A DNA stretch of 64,000 nt from Balanoglossus misakiensis (taxonomy: Eukaryota > Hemichordata), in NCBI GenBank assembly GCA_040954595.2, contig CM082576.2, forward strand, positions 12,958,001-13,022,000, in the 5' to 3' direction. The notes under the pieces are model-generated. The model searched no databases. It was not told where the DNA came from and saw only the letters and a list, made by a program, of their open reading frames with translations. The first letter of the stretch is position 1, and each line of letters begins with the position of its first letter. Positions 1 through 13,247 of the stretch are shown here, one piece after another. Both the position numbers and the translations under genes were made by a program.

Positions 1-3000
1 GACTATGCCGGCATCGTTTACTTTCAGTTCTGGAGGTTTGGCAAGTGGGTTACAGTCTGCGTTGATGACAGGTTGCCGACGTACAACGGACGACTGTGCT
101 TCCTCCATTCCAAGGAAAACAATGAATTCTGGAGTGCTTTACTGGAGAAAGCTTATGCCAAGTAAGATTGTATGGTTTAAGTTATAGTGTTTGTATCTGT
201 AGAATACTTAATTTTCACTAGGATTTCACTATTTTCAGTGAATTCGTTTTCCGCTAAAATAAAATCCAATCTATATTTTGTACATAAGTTGAAAAGAAAA
301 TCTCAGTAATGTTCAAAATTTATGTTTTAAATAAATTCCTGTGAAAATAATGTATTGCAAAGTATTTTTCTGGAATTGCTACCATTTAAAAAAAAAAATA
401 AAACATGGTTGTTGGTGTAGCTAAGCTGTGAACTGGAATGTCAAACCTTAAAAGTAGGCAGTGGAAGTCGACAAAGGAGTAAACAAATCTTGGGCAGGTG
501 TTGGGGCTAGGTGTGTAGCAAATGTGCTGCTTCAGGTTATAAGATGGTGTTAAAGGGACAAAGTCTCTCTCTCGCTGCCCTTTTTCCATTAATTATTTTT
601 GATACAAGACACTATTTAGGTTATTCTACATGTGCATATATAGTGAATCAACGTTCAACCACACACGACTTCCATCCCGTTTGTAGGATATGAGAGTAAA
701 AATCCCGCCAAAATGAATAAATGGTAAACACCGATTATTCATTTTGGCGAGGTTTTCACTCTCGTGTCTACAAGTGGGATGGAAGTTGTGTTGTTGAACG
801 ACGATTCACTATATATCCACATGTAGAATAACATAAACGGTGTCTTGTACAAACATAATTAATGGAAAAGGGGCAGCGAGAGAGAAACTTTGTCCCTTTA
901 AAAAAAGTATTTAACAATAAGTTACCTTGTCAAGCGAAATTTACTCTGTGAATCTAATGAGCGAGAAAAAAATAAAAGTTCGTTTGAATATTCCAATTGC
1001 CCTGTTGTGCTTCATATTATATGACTCTCTGCATCCTGACATTTGCATAGTTATTGGACTTTATACTAAGAGTTATTGAACTGTAACAAATAGCACTCTG
1101 TTAGGTTACAGTTACAGGTGTATACATGTATAATGATATCAATGATGTTGACTTTCAGAATGCATGGTTCCTATGAAGCCCTCAAAGGTGGCACCACTGT
1201 GGAGGCCATGGAGGATTTCACGGGCGGCTGTGCCGAAACCTACGACTTGAGAGGCAAGCAACCCAAGAACCTCTTCAGCATCCTCAAGATCGGAATGGAC
1301 AAGTGTTCCCTGTTAGGCTGTTCCATCAATGCCGACCCCAGACAAGTCGAGGCCAAATTGGACAATGGACTGATCATGGGCCATGCCTACAGTATCACTG
1401 GTCTCAAGAAGGTACAACATTTGAGTCTTTGCTTTTCTACCACAGTGTTAAGTCAGTGTATGTGTGTGTATCTACTTGAACCACCGGAACATGTTCAGTT
1501 CACATCATATTATCTGACTATCAAACACACTGCCTGTTAATGAAATACTTGTACCCCATCATTGAACTTGGCAATACAATCTCAAAGTGTGTCACTTGCC
1601 TTGCAATTGAATTCTGTAGGAACCATCATTGATCAGAAAGTCAACACAAAATACCACTGCAAATGTACAATGTACATTCTGCAGAGCAAAAAGAGAGAGA
1701 AAAGAGGTTACAGTTACTTCCTTTGTAATTAAAGTGAAAGTCAAACTTGAATGTTTCTTTTTGAATTTCAAAGTGTAATAAAGCACCTTTAATGTGAAAC
1801 CGTTAATGATACAGTCATTTCTTTTTTTCCGATCAGGTGACAGTGAACACCAGACGAGGTTCTCTGCCCATTTGCTTGGTGCGTGTGCGTAACCCATGGG
1901 GACAGGTGGAGTGGAATGGGGCATGGAGTGACAAGTAAGTGCATATTGTAGAGATTCGTGTGCGTGGTTTTATGTATGAGTGTGCTCTGATGATAATTTT
2001 GGTTGGGTTATCACGCCAAAGGCTAACAATTTTACAGATTTTTGTTTACCTTTATATTCAAGTCATTTTGTAAGAATTCATATCACACCCTGGTTATGGG
2101 CTAAGTGTTTAATACTCTCATGGATAACTTTTGACTGAGTGTAATGTCAGGGGGATTTATACCTCTACAAGAGATGTGAGTGCACAGTGCCAATTCAGTG
2201 AGTTCAGTACATGCATGACATTTTGTCAAAGAAAAGCACAACTTCTCAAACAAGACACAAACACACAGAAGATGATTCCCCCCTGAAAGCCCACTGAATT
2301 CTTGGGAGTGGGCTGCATTTAAACAGTATTTTATCTTTAGAAAATTACAAGTATGTACGCCCCTAATGCATTTCTGTACACACATTTTTTTCTGCAGTGC
2401 TGGTGAGTGGGACTACATTACAGCACAGGAACGCGAGGAACTCGGCCTGGTGTCTCAGGATGATGGAGAGTTTTGGTAAGACATTCTTTATACCAGTTTT
2501 AGCTCCCATTTGCCATTGTGTATGTCCTTCACACAGTAAGGGTTGAACCATTTGATATCCTGGGAGGGGCTAAGCAAATTGATTTCAGGGTGGATATTTT
2601 TGTAACCACGTCATTCATGCTTGCATGTATAAGATTTCCTATGACAATATAATTGCTGCTACTTTTGTCTTATTAGACTGAGAATCTTGTGCAAGTCACT
2701 TTGCATCCTGGCATACGTAAAATTTTCCATTTCGTTTCACAAAGTCAAAGTTTCCGTCTGTTTTGTCTTTTGCATTTTCAGGATGCAGTGGGAAGACTTT
2801 GTGAAGGAGTTCGAACGTGTTGAAATTGTGAACTTGACCCCTGATGATCTGACAAATGAAATTACCAAAGGAAAGAATTGGGTGACAGCTTCGTCGGACT
2901 TGAGATGGCAGAGGGGAATGTCAGCTGGTGGATGTCGTAATTTCCCTGGTAATTTCTTTGATTCGAGTAGTCGCTTCTAAGTAAGGCAGTAGAGTTGAGT

Positions 3001-6000
3001 CGAAAAAGTTTGAAAAGTATTTAAAGGGACAAAGTTGTTTCTCTCGCTGCCCTGTTTCCATTTATTATGTTTGATACAAGACACCGTTTATGTTATTCTA
3101 CACGTGGATATATAGTGAATCAACTGACGTTCGACCACACTCAACTTCCATCCCGTTTGTAGGATATGAGAGTAAATATCTCGCCAAAATGAATAAACGG
3201 TAGAAACCGATTATTCATTTTGGCGAGTTTTGCCCCTTTAATATTTTAGTGATTTTGGGTATGCATAAAAATAAATGAACTGTCTCTCTTGTTTTCTGTA
3301 ACAGGGTGTAGCTAACAGAGTGAATTTTAATGCTGTGAACCGATGTCGGTTTTAGAAATCTCCCTTGGTCTCTCAGATTGGACAGTAAAATATGGCGAGC
3401 AAAGACACGTGAAAGAATTTAGTGACACTTAAATGCAGGTGTACCCATGTATGTATAAATGCGGTGGGGAAGCTGTAATGGTAATGTCTGCTTTTTTGTA
3501 CCCACTAGATACGTTCCACATCAATCCACAAGTTAAAGTGGTCTTGGAGGAAGAAGATGATGACGATCCAGATGATGATGATGAAGGATGCAGCTGTGTG
3601 GTTGCCGTCATGCAGAAGGATCGGCGACGTCAGCGAAAGCTGGGCAAGGAGATGTTGACCATCGGCTTTGCAATTTATAAGGTAAGTGCATGACTGTAGC
3701 CAATTGAATGCAATCGTAAGTTTGCCATCACTTATTGGTAAGTGACTGTATAGGTCAATTGAATGGTAAGTTTGCCAATATTGTAGTCACACTTGAAGAT
3801 GAATATTCATGTGAAGACCTTAATGCAAAGAATTCAAAATAGGAAATCAGCCTTGTGTGTTTGTGTGCTTGTTTCGACACATTCAGTTCACTATTTGTCT
3901 TGGGTCAGATTAATGGCTCACAAGGAGCCTGAACCCTTTAATCCTGTGTCGAGACAAGCATACATTGTCTGTGTAGTCTCAGTATGTGAGGATGGCCATT
4001 GTAATTTTGCCCCAATCACACTTTTCTGACCAAATCTCTCACTTCTCTGGTTCAGATTGAGGAGAATACACCAACACCATTGCCCAAGGATTACTTCCTG
4101 TACAATGCTTCCAAGGCACGATCCAACACCTTCATCAACGCCCGTGAAATAACTGGCCGCTTCAAGCTGCCAAAGGGCCAATACGTCGTCGTGCCATCGA
4201 CCTTTGACCCCAATGAGGAGGGAGACTTTTTAGTGAGGGTGTTCTCCGTGAAAGAAAGCAAGGCAGAGTAAGTATTGGGAAATTCATGACAAAAAAAAAT
4301 TTTTTTCGGAGAGTTTTGGTGTAATCAGATCCCAGATACTGATTCTTCTGAATGTACTGCAGGTAAATAGCTGGGCCAGTTGCAAATGTACGCACCATCC
4401 TATCGATAACTTCTGGTATGCCTCTCATGTAAGATACATACCCCTTGACTAAATTTTTTGACTTTTTGTTTTCAGAGATGTTGATGAAAAGACCGGCGTA
4501 GTTGATGTAACTCCCGAGGTATGCCAGATTTATTCAATCACTATTAAATTTCACCATTTAAACAGTGACATAGATGCAGAATTCATGTATATGCCATCTT
4601 AGCAATCTAGTGGAGGTCAGAGGTCAGGCTGCCATTATGTCTGGACCGTTTTGTGGAATGAGTCTTGAGTCCTGAATGTGATGGGATGTTGTGTAGATTT
4701 TGAACGGATGATTTGCTTTTGTGTACGTGTGATGATAGGTTGAACTCAAAATTGATGTTGAGTTGTTGGTATTTAAGTTGTTAATGTGTAGAGAACTGTT
4801 TGAAGATGTTTGAAGGTGTCTAACATAGCAACATAATATGTTTTCACCAAATGATTTTTTCCTCGTGAGTGTATTTCAACCAGTGGGACATACTTTTTTA
4901 CTCGGCATTCGAGATTGCATCTTTTTTTTGGGGGGGGGGGGATGTGCAGTGCACAGCAAACAATTTTTGTCTCCACTATTTGACTGCAGGTGTAGCATTT
5001 TTAGGTGTATTTTTGCTGATTTGCTCAGTTCATCTGATTTCAGGAAATCAGGAATTGTTTGTAGAACCTTGTAGCACTGTGTTGCTAAGTTGACAATGGA
5101 GCTTGTGTTTTCTGTTTTAACAGCATTTAAAAAAATTCTCAATGTTTTACCTTTTTCTACTGAAAAAGCTCTTGTCCTACTTTTCTTTCGTTTTGAAACT
5201 ATCAATTTAATAGTAATAGTGCAGAACTAATTAAAGTACCTAGTATTAACATAATAATAACATAAAACTTTAAATTGACTTATGTGAACCGTTTATCTAT
5301 ATCAAAGTATTCATGGTTTTTGCTGCTTCAATTCTGTTAATCTTGTAAAGTTGTTCAAGCTGTAAATAACATTGCCTAAAGTCCAATGCAGTAATACGAG
5401 TGCTTTTTATGTATAGTTGCTCTGCTTGCTTTGCTTTTGTTATCCTCTGTAAATGCTAACCTTGCATGTTCCTGTCTCCGCAGAAAGGTGCTAGTGGTAG
5501 TAGACATGCTCCTCCTGGGCACACCTCTCATGTATGTTTGTAAAATAACGTAACTTTCATAGAAATAATCGCTCTTACCTAAACCACGTTTTTTATACCA
5601 CATTCATGTCATTATTTTTCAACCACCATTCACTATTATCTCTCGTTCTTCCCCGTTGTCATGTCATCTTTTTTTCTTCATCGACTTCATCCATCTCTTC
5701 ACACTTCACGGGCTCCATCTTTCACATTCTCATCACCTCCTGCATTGTGCTTTTAAAAAAACCCACCCAAGTTGCCAGCAGCGCCCTCAGGTGGTGGCGG
5801 TGAAGGTGATATGGATATCCCAGCTGTACCAACTGGGGAGGTAAACTAGGCTCTTCAGAGAGGGGAAAAAAGGCTTGAAATGGATTTTGTATGCCACTGA
5901 CTTAATTTAAAACCTGTAAATTTTAAAGAGGTGTTCAAGTAATCAGTAGCAGTCTTGGTTTTTTTTCTCCATAATTTTTTTTGTAATGATTCTTTGATTG

Positions 6001-9000
6001 CATATGGTTTGATTGTCTCACAATATACATTACATACTATTAAAATTGAATGGTACATGTATAAATGCTTTGAACAAGCAGTATGCAGCCATTGGCAGTG
6101 TTTAGATATACATGTAGTAAAAAAAAGCAATCAAAGGAAACATATACGTCTGATCCCTGACAGTACAAAGAACCATTGATTTGTGGGGAGGAAGGGGGTG
6201 GGAGGGGGAATGTGTATATATTACATACTGCCACTGACTTCATGTTGCGTGACCACCAATACCAAATCATGTTTTTGGGCAATTGGTGCCTGGAGTGAAA
6301 CGTTAAACAACACTCACAGGTTGTTGTGTGCGTGTGTGTGCACTGCATGGTGTGTGGCATTGTGTGCTGTATATGCATAGAACAAGTAGATTACCACTGG
6401 GGCAGATGACATAATTGAAGAAACATACATTAAAATCATTCATCTGCTGTCAATGAAACTAATATGGAAAAATAACGTCACAATTTCAATCACGAATAAT
6501 TAAATGATCTATTTTGGAATATGGACAGTTTTCGGTAACAACACAGCATCACTGTCTGCCTGAACTTGTGTAGCAGAAATCATTTGCACATGGGACAGTC
6601 TTGTAACGTGTGAATATATTTGCATCAGTGCGTGCATGAAAGAGATGGGCTGTGTTCCAAGCAGACCCACTTGAATGACAGCGCAACTTACAGACACAGA
6701 TGCTGGAAACAAAGTTTCATTTTCAAAACACCAAAATAATTAATATCTTACACCAGTTTTCATACATGCAAACCTCTGCACATTATTACAATGTATATGA
6801 CTGATTGAAACATTTCCCACTATGCACTCCACGGAATGATAGCAATCTCAATTCCATATCAACTTACAGTGGATTTTGATCGTGCTATTTCATGTTAATA
6901 TTCCACGCGTTTTTGATATCTGTGTCAGAACATATGAGTTCAGCTCATGGTGTGTTTTGTGAAAATTAACACAAACAGACATTAACCTGTTGTTTCAGCT
7001 TCAATTTGATCCATTTCACTGTCACGACAACAGGGGTATATTCTGTTAAAACTAAATTTTTGCAGATAAGTATTGTGGTTACAATAGTAATGGTTTCATT
7101 TGGTGACATATTTAAAGTCCAAGTGTTGTCTTATTCTTGAATATAAAAAACATTTAACTAGTATAGAATGCATAGTATAATTTCCTCTTGTCACTCTTTT
7201 GAAATGGCCATTTTTTGATCACTGTCTGATGCCAGTTCGAATTCACATGTAAAATTATCTACACATATTTAGTAACATGCAGTTTCAAAACTATCATTTC
7301 ATCATCGATTTTTAACACATTCGTGGATAGTTAAGACTAGTATTGTGAAGTGTGTCTGAAGTGAAATGGATCATCTTGGAGTTTATACTTATCACATCGG
7401 GTTGAAACTCATCTTGTTGTTGTACTTTTCCTGATATAACTATACAGGCCGATCGTCCTTTGAGTGAGGCGGAAAAAAAACAGGAAGAGAAATTCAAGGA
7501 ATTCTTCTACAGACTGACTGGTGCTGTAAGTATTCATGTGCACTGTACACTGTAGTTGGGGTGGATGGGGTGAGGGTGGGGGTGGGGGTGTCGCACAGAA
7601 AGCAGACGCTGCATGTGTCACGGACGTTAGACAGCACTGAGACACAAATGAACCTGACTGGGAAATATTTCAGACGCAGTTACCGTCTCTGTGTTTAAAC
7701 CCTCTGTTACAAGTAATCCTGAGGGCGGAATTTGAAACTGGGAATGTCAGTGAATATAGATCTGAATTCTATTTTGTTTATCAGTGCACGGGACTGTTTA
7801 TTGGGAAACAAAAGCTCAGCTGTGCATGACATGTCCCCCCTTTTACACACGCGAGGAGGTTGAATGGAAATTTGGGCGGGAATGGCTGAAAGTGAACCCG
7901 GCTATTAAAGTCTCACTGTCAGACACCTGGGTAATCTCACCATCTGTGTCTGTGTCTTCTCACTCACCTTTGACCTTTGTTTTGCAGGATATGGAAGTAG
8001 ATGCATGGGAACTGCGCGACATCCTGAATGCCGCTCTGAAGTCAGGTGAGACAGACAAATGCGCACAATTATTGACAAAAGAAGTAGAAATTTTACCATT
8101 TCACTGAGAACAAATATAAAATAATCAACTTCTAGTTTCCATAAAACTAGACATAGAATCTACCATCAACAAACCTCCTCCCATCAGAATTACTTCTCAT
8201 CAAATTTATCATTTTCCCATTCTGTTCATTTCTCGTGTGTTTTGTCGATCATCTGGCAGACTCAGACATTTCTACAAAAATCTTCTCTATCATCCATGCC
8301 TGAGTTAAAGCAGTACAAGCCAAAGAATTTAGAAATGGAATGCTAACCCTCCTAATATTGCTTACCAAGTCTGTTTGATTGCTACCGGTCGATATTATTT
8401 TATATTGTTTACTGCCATTTACATATATGCCATGATTTCATACCCTGTTTGTTTTCCTTTTTTGAAGTGATCATTAACATTTTATTTGTTTTTCTGTCTG
8501 TCTTCATGTCATGTTCAACTTCTCTAACCATCCTTGCCCTTTGAATGCGACGCCCTGGAATAAAATAAATATATATAAACGCATATACGACCAGACCGTA
8601 AGTTACCTAGGATACGTGACTATCGAACGTGAAAAAAAGAATGATCCAAGAGACAATCTTGCTGATCTCTCTTTCTCACCTGCATTGTACTCTACACCCA
8701 ACTTTTTCAAGAGCACAACTTCATGTTCTCCTACCCCTCTCAACGAATAGTTTGTCCACTGTCAGCACTGATAAAGGGCCTGCACGGGTGCAGCACATTG
8801 TTTTGAAAGGGGTGTACAGGTGCTCTCCATCTCTCTCTCTCGCTGTCATCCACATTCTTTGTCCTCCTGTAATCTGATTCATGGGCATTTTAACCATCTC
8901 TTAACTGCCACTCCATCTCACATGAACCGAAGACTTTGGTGAGCATGTATAACGTTAACATGTATTAAAATGATATGTCTATGTCAGCCCTGTGCTTAAT

Positions 9001-12000
9001 TACTGGTGTTGTCTATATGGTGAATGTATATAGTGATATGATAACATGTACATGTGTATCTGTAATGGTGTTCTCAGATCTCTGTATAATTTGTGCTGTA
9101 TGTGCTGGGAACTGTATTCTAACTCTTACATAGTGTATCCAGTTGGATGGCAGTACATGATTTGCTCAACCCTTTCACCCCCAGTTCCTTCTTAAGAGGT
9201 CCAAACCTACCATAGAAAACAATGGGTTTGGACTGAATCACGGTGGTGAAAGGGTTAAAGTGGGTTGGTAGCTGAGCCACAGAAATGAAGTTTGAATGTA
9301 TTTTTGTCTGGGCAGTGTGGCCTCGTGGTTACTTCAAGCCTCTGTTAGAACCTCAAAACGTCACCTGAACAAACTGCATTCATGAAGTATGAATAACAAA
9401 TGTACCAACTGAAAAGTCTCAGAATGAGATGTGTTATATGACATTGTGTTATACTGCCATCCTGCTGGAATATATTGGTAGCCTGTTGGTTGTTGGACTC
9501 AAGTGTTTGCACATGTGGATATCATTTAGAATTTGTATCAATTAATTATGAATGCACTGCAACAAGTTCTGGGTACATTCTTTTACTGTGATCTCACTTC
9601 CAATATGTCAAAGACCTGTATGAGAATGAAGGCAAAAAAAACCTGTCATTTTACCTAGAATGTTTGAATTCAGGGTGAAACTGTGAATAGGGGCTACAAG
9701 CTTTTTGTGGATACATGAATCAGAAACTGGGGGACCATTGCAGTGCTGTAGCAATCTGGTGATATGTCTTCATTCTCATACATGTATTAGTGGTATATAT
9801 CAGAGATTTATTTGTAAGTGTTTAAATGTTGTACGTGTAGTTGGTATTGTCATCGATATGCTGTATAGGCAGCCAACAGACCCTGCTTTCAAACCCATAC
9901 GGGTAGCGGTAAAGCTATGCAGCAATATACATGTAGTGCACTCAGCTGTTATTTACTAGTTTTATTTGTTGTGTATCAATGTCAGTTTTGTATTGTTGTA
10001 GGATTATACATAACCAGTTATTTGTACTAACTTGTTTATCTGTTCTACTGTGTCAGTGCATTATTCAGTTGTTTTGTTGCTGTTAGTGAAAAATTAAAAA
10101 CATACTGTGCTTAATATTAGATCCTAAAATGTCTGTGTCAGTTATCCTGTATGTGTAGTGCTTTGTGCTGTTCAGCGTATAGTTGCAAGCAAAGAAATTA
10201 ATCGTAAAAAATAAACTGCAGTTGTAATTATTGTTGCGTACATAATTCATTTGTGTGGCAAAGTATATATAGAAGCTTTTATGGTTGTTTTTATTGTTTA
10301 TAATTAGCTTATAGTTGACTAACTCATTGTGACAGCATAAACCAACCATCCTGTGAAATTTTGGAACAGCTCGGGTCATCACTGGGGCATGTCTGTCTGC
10401 ACAAGGGTGGTAAGCAACTTACAGTAACAGACAGCATCCAAGAAAGTGCACTTTCTGAATATTTTCTTCTACTTTCTGTCAACAGAACTCAAAGCTGATC
10501 AAGGCTTCACTGTGGAATCCTGCAAGAGTATGGTGTCCCTCTTTGACGTATCCTTGACTGCTCTTGTCTCCTCAGAAAGTTGACAGTGTTGCATGGGCGG
10601 TTTAACCCTTTCACCACCATGGTTCAGTCCAAACCCATTGTTTTCTATGGTAAAATTGGACCTCTGAAGAGGGAACTGGGGATGAAAGGGTTAAGTTGCA
10701 CTCCCTTGAGATAGTGTAAAAACTCATTTGTCAGATTCCAAATGGTAATTGCGTAGCCCATATGAGTTGATGACTTTTTTTACCCACAATGCAATTTTAA
10801 AGTGATTTGAGTTTTTTGTCTGGAGTAAAAAAAAACTGTTTGAGGCAGTGAGCTTTGCATATTTTCTTGAAGCTGGTCTGTCAAGGAAATGTGTTTTTGT
10901 TTGCAAAGCCTGCAAGTAGCTGAATTGAAGATTGTGTGCTATATTTGAAACCTTGCTGTGTGGTAATACCTCTGGGTTGAAGTCGTTGACCTCGTGTCAC
11001 CTCCTTGTCTGTCAAGTGGTTTACCCGTGGTCTAACATATCGCACGTTGATGGAAAAGTCTGTGTTAAAATTGGGTCATTTGTGCCGCCTGGGAATATTC
11101 CTTAACGCAATACCACAGGATGACATGTCTGGCAAGTTGGGCTTTGAGGAGTTTAAAGGCCTGTGGCTGGATATCAGGTCCTGGAAGGTAAGACAGCACG
11201 GGTGTGGAAGATATGTAGAGTATTTTGGTCGTGTCGAATTCTGAACACTGAATTATGATTAGGCCAAGACCTGTCCTCTTTTGCTCGGTCATTGTCTTAT
11301 AAGATGAGAAAATAAAACTTGAGATTGTCTCCTGTAATTGTCTTTGTGTTGATTTTAACCCAACTTTTTGCTTTAATACAATTGATTGTAGCATTCTTTG
11401 TTGTCAGGGTGTAAAAAAAATTCTGCTGTGTGAGGCTATCTTTAAGAGTTGCAAAAATGATGTTGGTCTTATTTGGATGGCCAGAGTTCAGTGAAATCTG
11501 TGTGTGGTTGAGTGCAACAGTGTGTCTGATTTTAATAGTCTCAAGTCTGTGACAGCTGATAAAGTGATCTTTAACATTGATCCCGGAGTGTCCGTTTTCA
11601 AATCTGAAATGGTTGTTTTAGTAGACAGAGATATCAGATACCACTGAATCATACAGTTGGAATTTTCTGGTGTCATTTGTTTCACCAGATCCTCAATAGA
11701 CCAAATGATTCATAGGATAGGACTGACATGTTTCAGAGATCAAATTCATGCCACCATCACAATTATTTGATGGGGATGTATTAATTTATATTATGTTTTA
11801 TAAAACATGCAGAATGTGTTCAAGAAGTTCGACACGGACAGATCTGGCTCCTTCAACTTGTATGAACTGCGCGATGCCTTGCGTAGTGTTGGTAAGTGTC
11901 AATGTCTGTCTGTTGTCCATTATCTGTGGTGGCAGATATATCAAGAGAAGACCAGTTTAGTCTGAGTCTCGTACAAGGAATTCTTCAACTTCAGATGAAA

Positions 12001-12088
12001 GGATGTTAATTTGGTCAAATACATGTAGTATTCATTGGGACTGTCTATCTAAATTGATAAAAGGGATATTAGTTCTGCCTTTTGGGCT

Positions 12089-12141
<53 letters not shown>

Positions 12142-13247
12142 AGTACTACCTGTATTTCTGTAGCACTTTTGTTCTCTACGCGAATCTCATTATATTGTGC
12201 TTTTCCTGGCATCATGCAATTCACAATGTTGTGCTTGACAACAAGGCCTAAGAGTATATGCCAAAGAGTATGCACTGTGTATGTAATGACTAGTACTGTT
12301 GTTTATAAAGTCCGGACTTTGATTCAATTTTAAACAGGCATTAACAGCTTTCGGACTGATTAATTCCCCCGAAATATAATGAATTTTTCAATTAACTTTT
12401 TTTCCTTGATAAATTTGCATCTGTCTCTGTCACTATCAACAGGTTTCAAGTTAAGTAACAAGGTCCTCAGTTCTCTGACGCTTCGCTACGCTGAGAGGGA
12501 CGGCAAAATCGACTTTGATAACTTCATCCACTGTGCTATCAAGTTGAAGGGAATGTTCAGTGAGTACAGTCTATTATTTTGTATGTATGTATGTATGTAT
12601 GTATGTATGTATGTATGTATGTATGTATGTACCGGGGTATGTATGTATGTACACGTATGTATGGATGTATGGATGAACGTCCACATCAAAAACTTGAAAA
12701 CCGCTGCGCGTATCACCTCGATATTTGGTGTGCAGATGCATTACGGGCTGTAGATGGGATTTTGTTCAAATGAAGTTGTCATTGCCAAAAAAAAAATATG
12801 GTTTGGTTTCGCATTTGTCATCAGAGATGCTGACCACCACCCGTTTGTCACCCCCACTGCTCATTTTCCACAGTGCTCATTGCCATCTTTTGCTTTGAAT
12901 TTCACAGAGGCGTTCAAGTCTCACGACCAAACTGGGAGTGGCATCGCCAGACACGGCATTGATGATGTGAGTACTTTTTTGTGATTGCTTTACACATTTC
13001 ATAGCTGAAAAAATTGTCAGCAAATTTTCAAACAGGAATTATTAGGCCAAAGTTGCGCACTTTTTTTCATCCCCACTGTGATTTCATGTATGTGTTTTGT
13101 ACAACTCATTAAAATATCTGACACTGTACTTAGAATGACGGATCACCAATTATCTCACAAAAGGAGTTTAAAAAAGTGCACCTTTTTAATCAACTGTGAT
13201 GTTTTTATTATTTCTTACAGTTTATTCAGACGACCATGTATTCCTAA
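1..13247 (+). CDS. Calpain A, classical calpain, 5' end outside window
   Basis: Ca2+-activated cytosolic cysteine protease; 616 residues are visible. Exons: 1-161, 1159-1411, 1837-1934, 2398-2475, 2782-2948, 3509-3681, 4056-4267, 4476-4518, 5484-5531, 5772-5840, 7448-7525, 7988-8045, 10486-10547, 11119-11187, 11813-11891, 12443-12559, 12908-12966, 13221-13247. Their sum, 1851 nt, is exactly in frame and ends TTMYS-stop, a typical calpain C-terminus. Protease-core marks are GHAYS (catalytic His, codon 1382-1384) and RNPWG (catalytic Asn, codon 1891-1893). The exon with the catalytic Cys lies upstream of position 1. The C2-like domain has an acidic loop ([13 protein letters not shown]) before MQKDRRR. 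The penta-EF-hand domain includes the loops [12 protein letters not shown] and [12 protein letters not shown]. Two additional exons (5484-5531, 5772-5840) encode a linker that calpain B lacks. Its closest relative in the window is calpain B, next in tandem. The CAPN1/2/9-like class is clear, one-to-one orthology is not. Confidence 0.95.
550..901. mobile_element. TTAA-flanked palindromic MITE, family 1, full copy
   Basis: The element starts TTAAAGGGACAAAGTCTCTC and ends in the reverse complement of the same sequence (CTTTGTCCCTTTAA). The two arms of about 170 bp meet around GAATAAATGGTAAACACCGATTATTC, so the whole element is a long hairpin with no coding capacity. TTAA at both ends suggests a TTAA target-site duplication, as in piggyBac- or Kolobok-type DNA transposons. 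It lies in the first visible intron of calpain A. Related copies: 3021-3241, 15579-15933, 23251-23454, 38608-38715. Confidence 0.85.
3021..3241. mobile_element. MITE family 1, internally shortened copy
   Basis: It has the left end TTAAAGGGACAAAG and the left arm of family 1, then passes through the central GAATAAACGG...TTATTCATTTTGGCGAG and ends abruptly at GCCCCTTTAA. Most of the right arm is missing although the terminal TTTAA remains. It sits in the calpain A intron 2949-3508. Confidence 0.8.
5484..5840 (+). other. Two calpain A-specific linker exons
   Basis: Exons 5484-5531 (16 codons) and 5772-5840 (23 codons), both phase 0, add 39 residues rich in Gly, Pro, Ser and His (e.g. [16 protein letters not shown]) between the C2-like and penta-EF-hand domains. 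Removing both keeps the frame, so they may be cassette exons. Calpain B has no equivalent in its matching intron (26866-27439). The Gly/Pro character recalls the flexible Gly-rich segment of calpain small subunits, but that is analogy only. The second exon's acceptor lies after ACCCACCCAAG, a mediocre site. Confidence 0.7.
9167..9257. mobile_element. Short palindromic MITE, family 2
   Basis: About 90 bp, starting CAACCCTTTCACC and ending GGTGAAAGGGTTAA, with the inner arm GGTCCAAACCTACCAT mirrored. Two further copies (10602-10694, 25126-25206) share the ends. TTAACCCTTT ends are of the kind seen in piggyBac-type MITEs. It lies in the calpain A intron 8046-10485. Confidence 0.7.
10602..10694. 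mobile_element. Short palindromic MITE, family 2
   Basis: Best-preserved copy: TTAACCCTTTCACCACCATG at one end and ATGAAAGGGTTAA at the other, with TTAA on both sides. Relative to the copy at 9167 it is in the opposite orientation. It lies in the calpain A intron 10548-11118, about 55 bp after the exon. Confidence 0.75.
12090..12139 (+). repeat. Poly(T) tract
   Basis: Uninterrupted T run of about 50 bases in the calpain A intron 11892-12442. It may be a reverse-oriented retroposon tail, but no retroposon body was recognised next to it. Confidence 0.9.
12580..12675 (+). repeat. (GTAT)n microsatellite
   Basis: About twelve GTAT units, then an interrupted GTAT/GGAT stretch to about 12675. It starts 20 bp after the calpain A exon ending at 12559. 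Confidence 0.9.

Noticed and set aside
12003-12333. Phe-rich and Lys-rich open frames
   Set aside because: Generated by the 50-base poly(T) tract.
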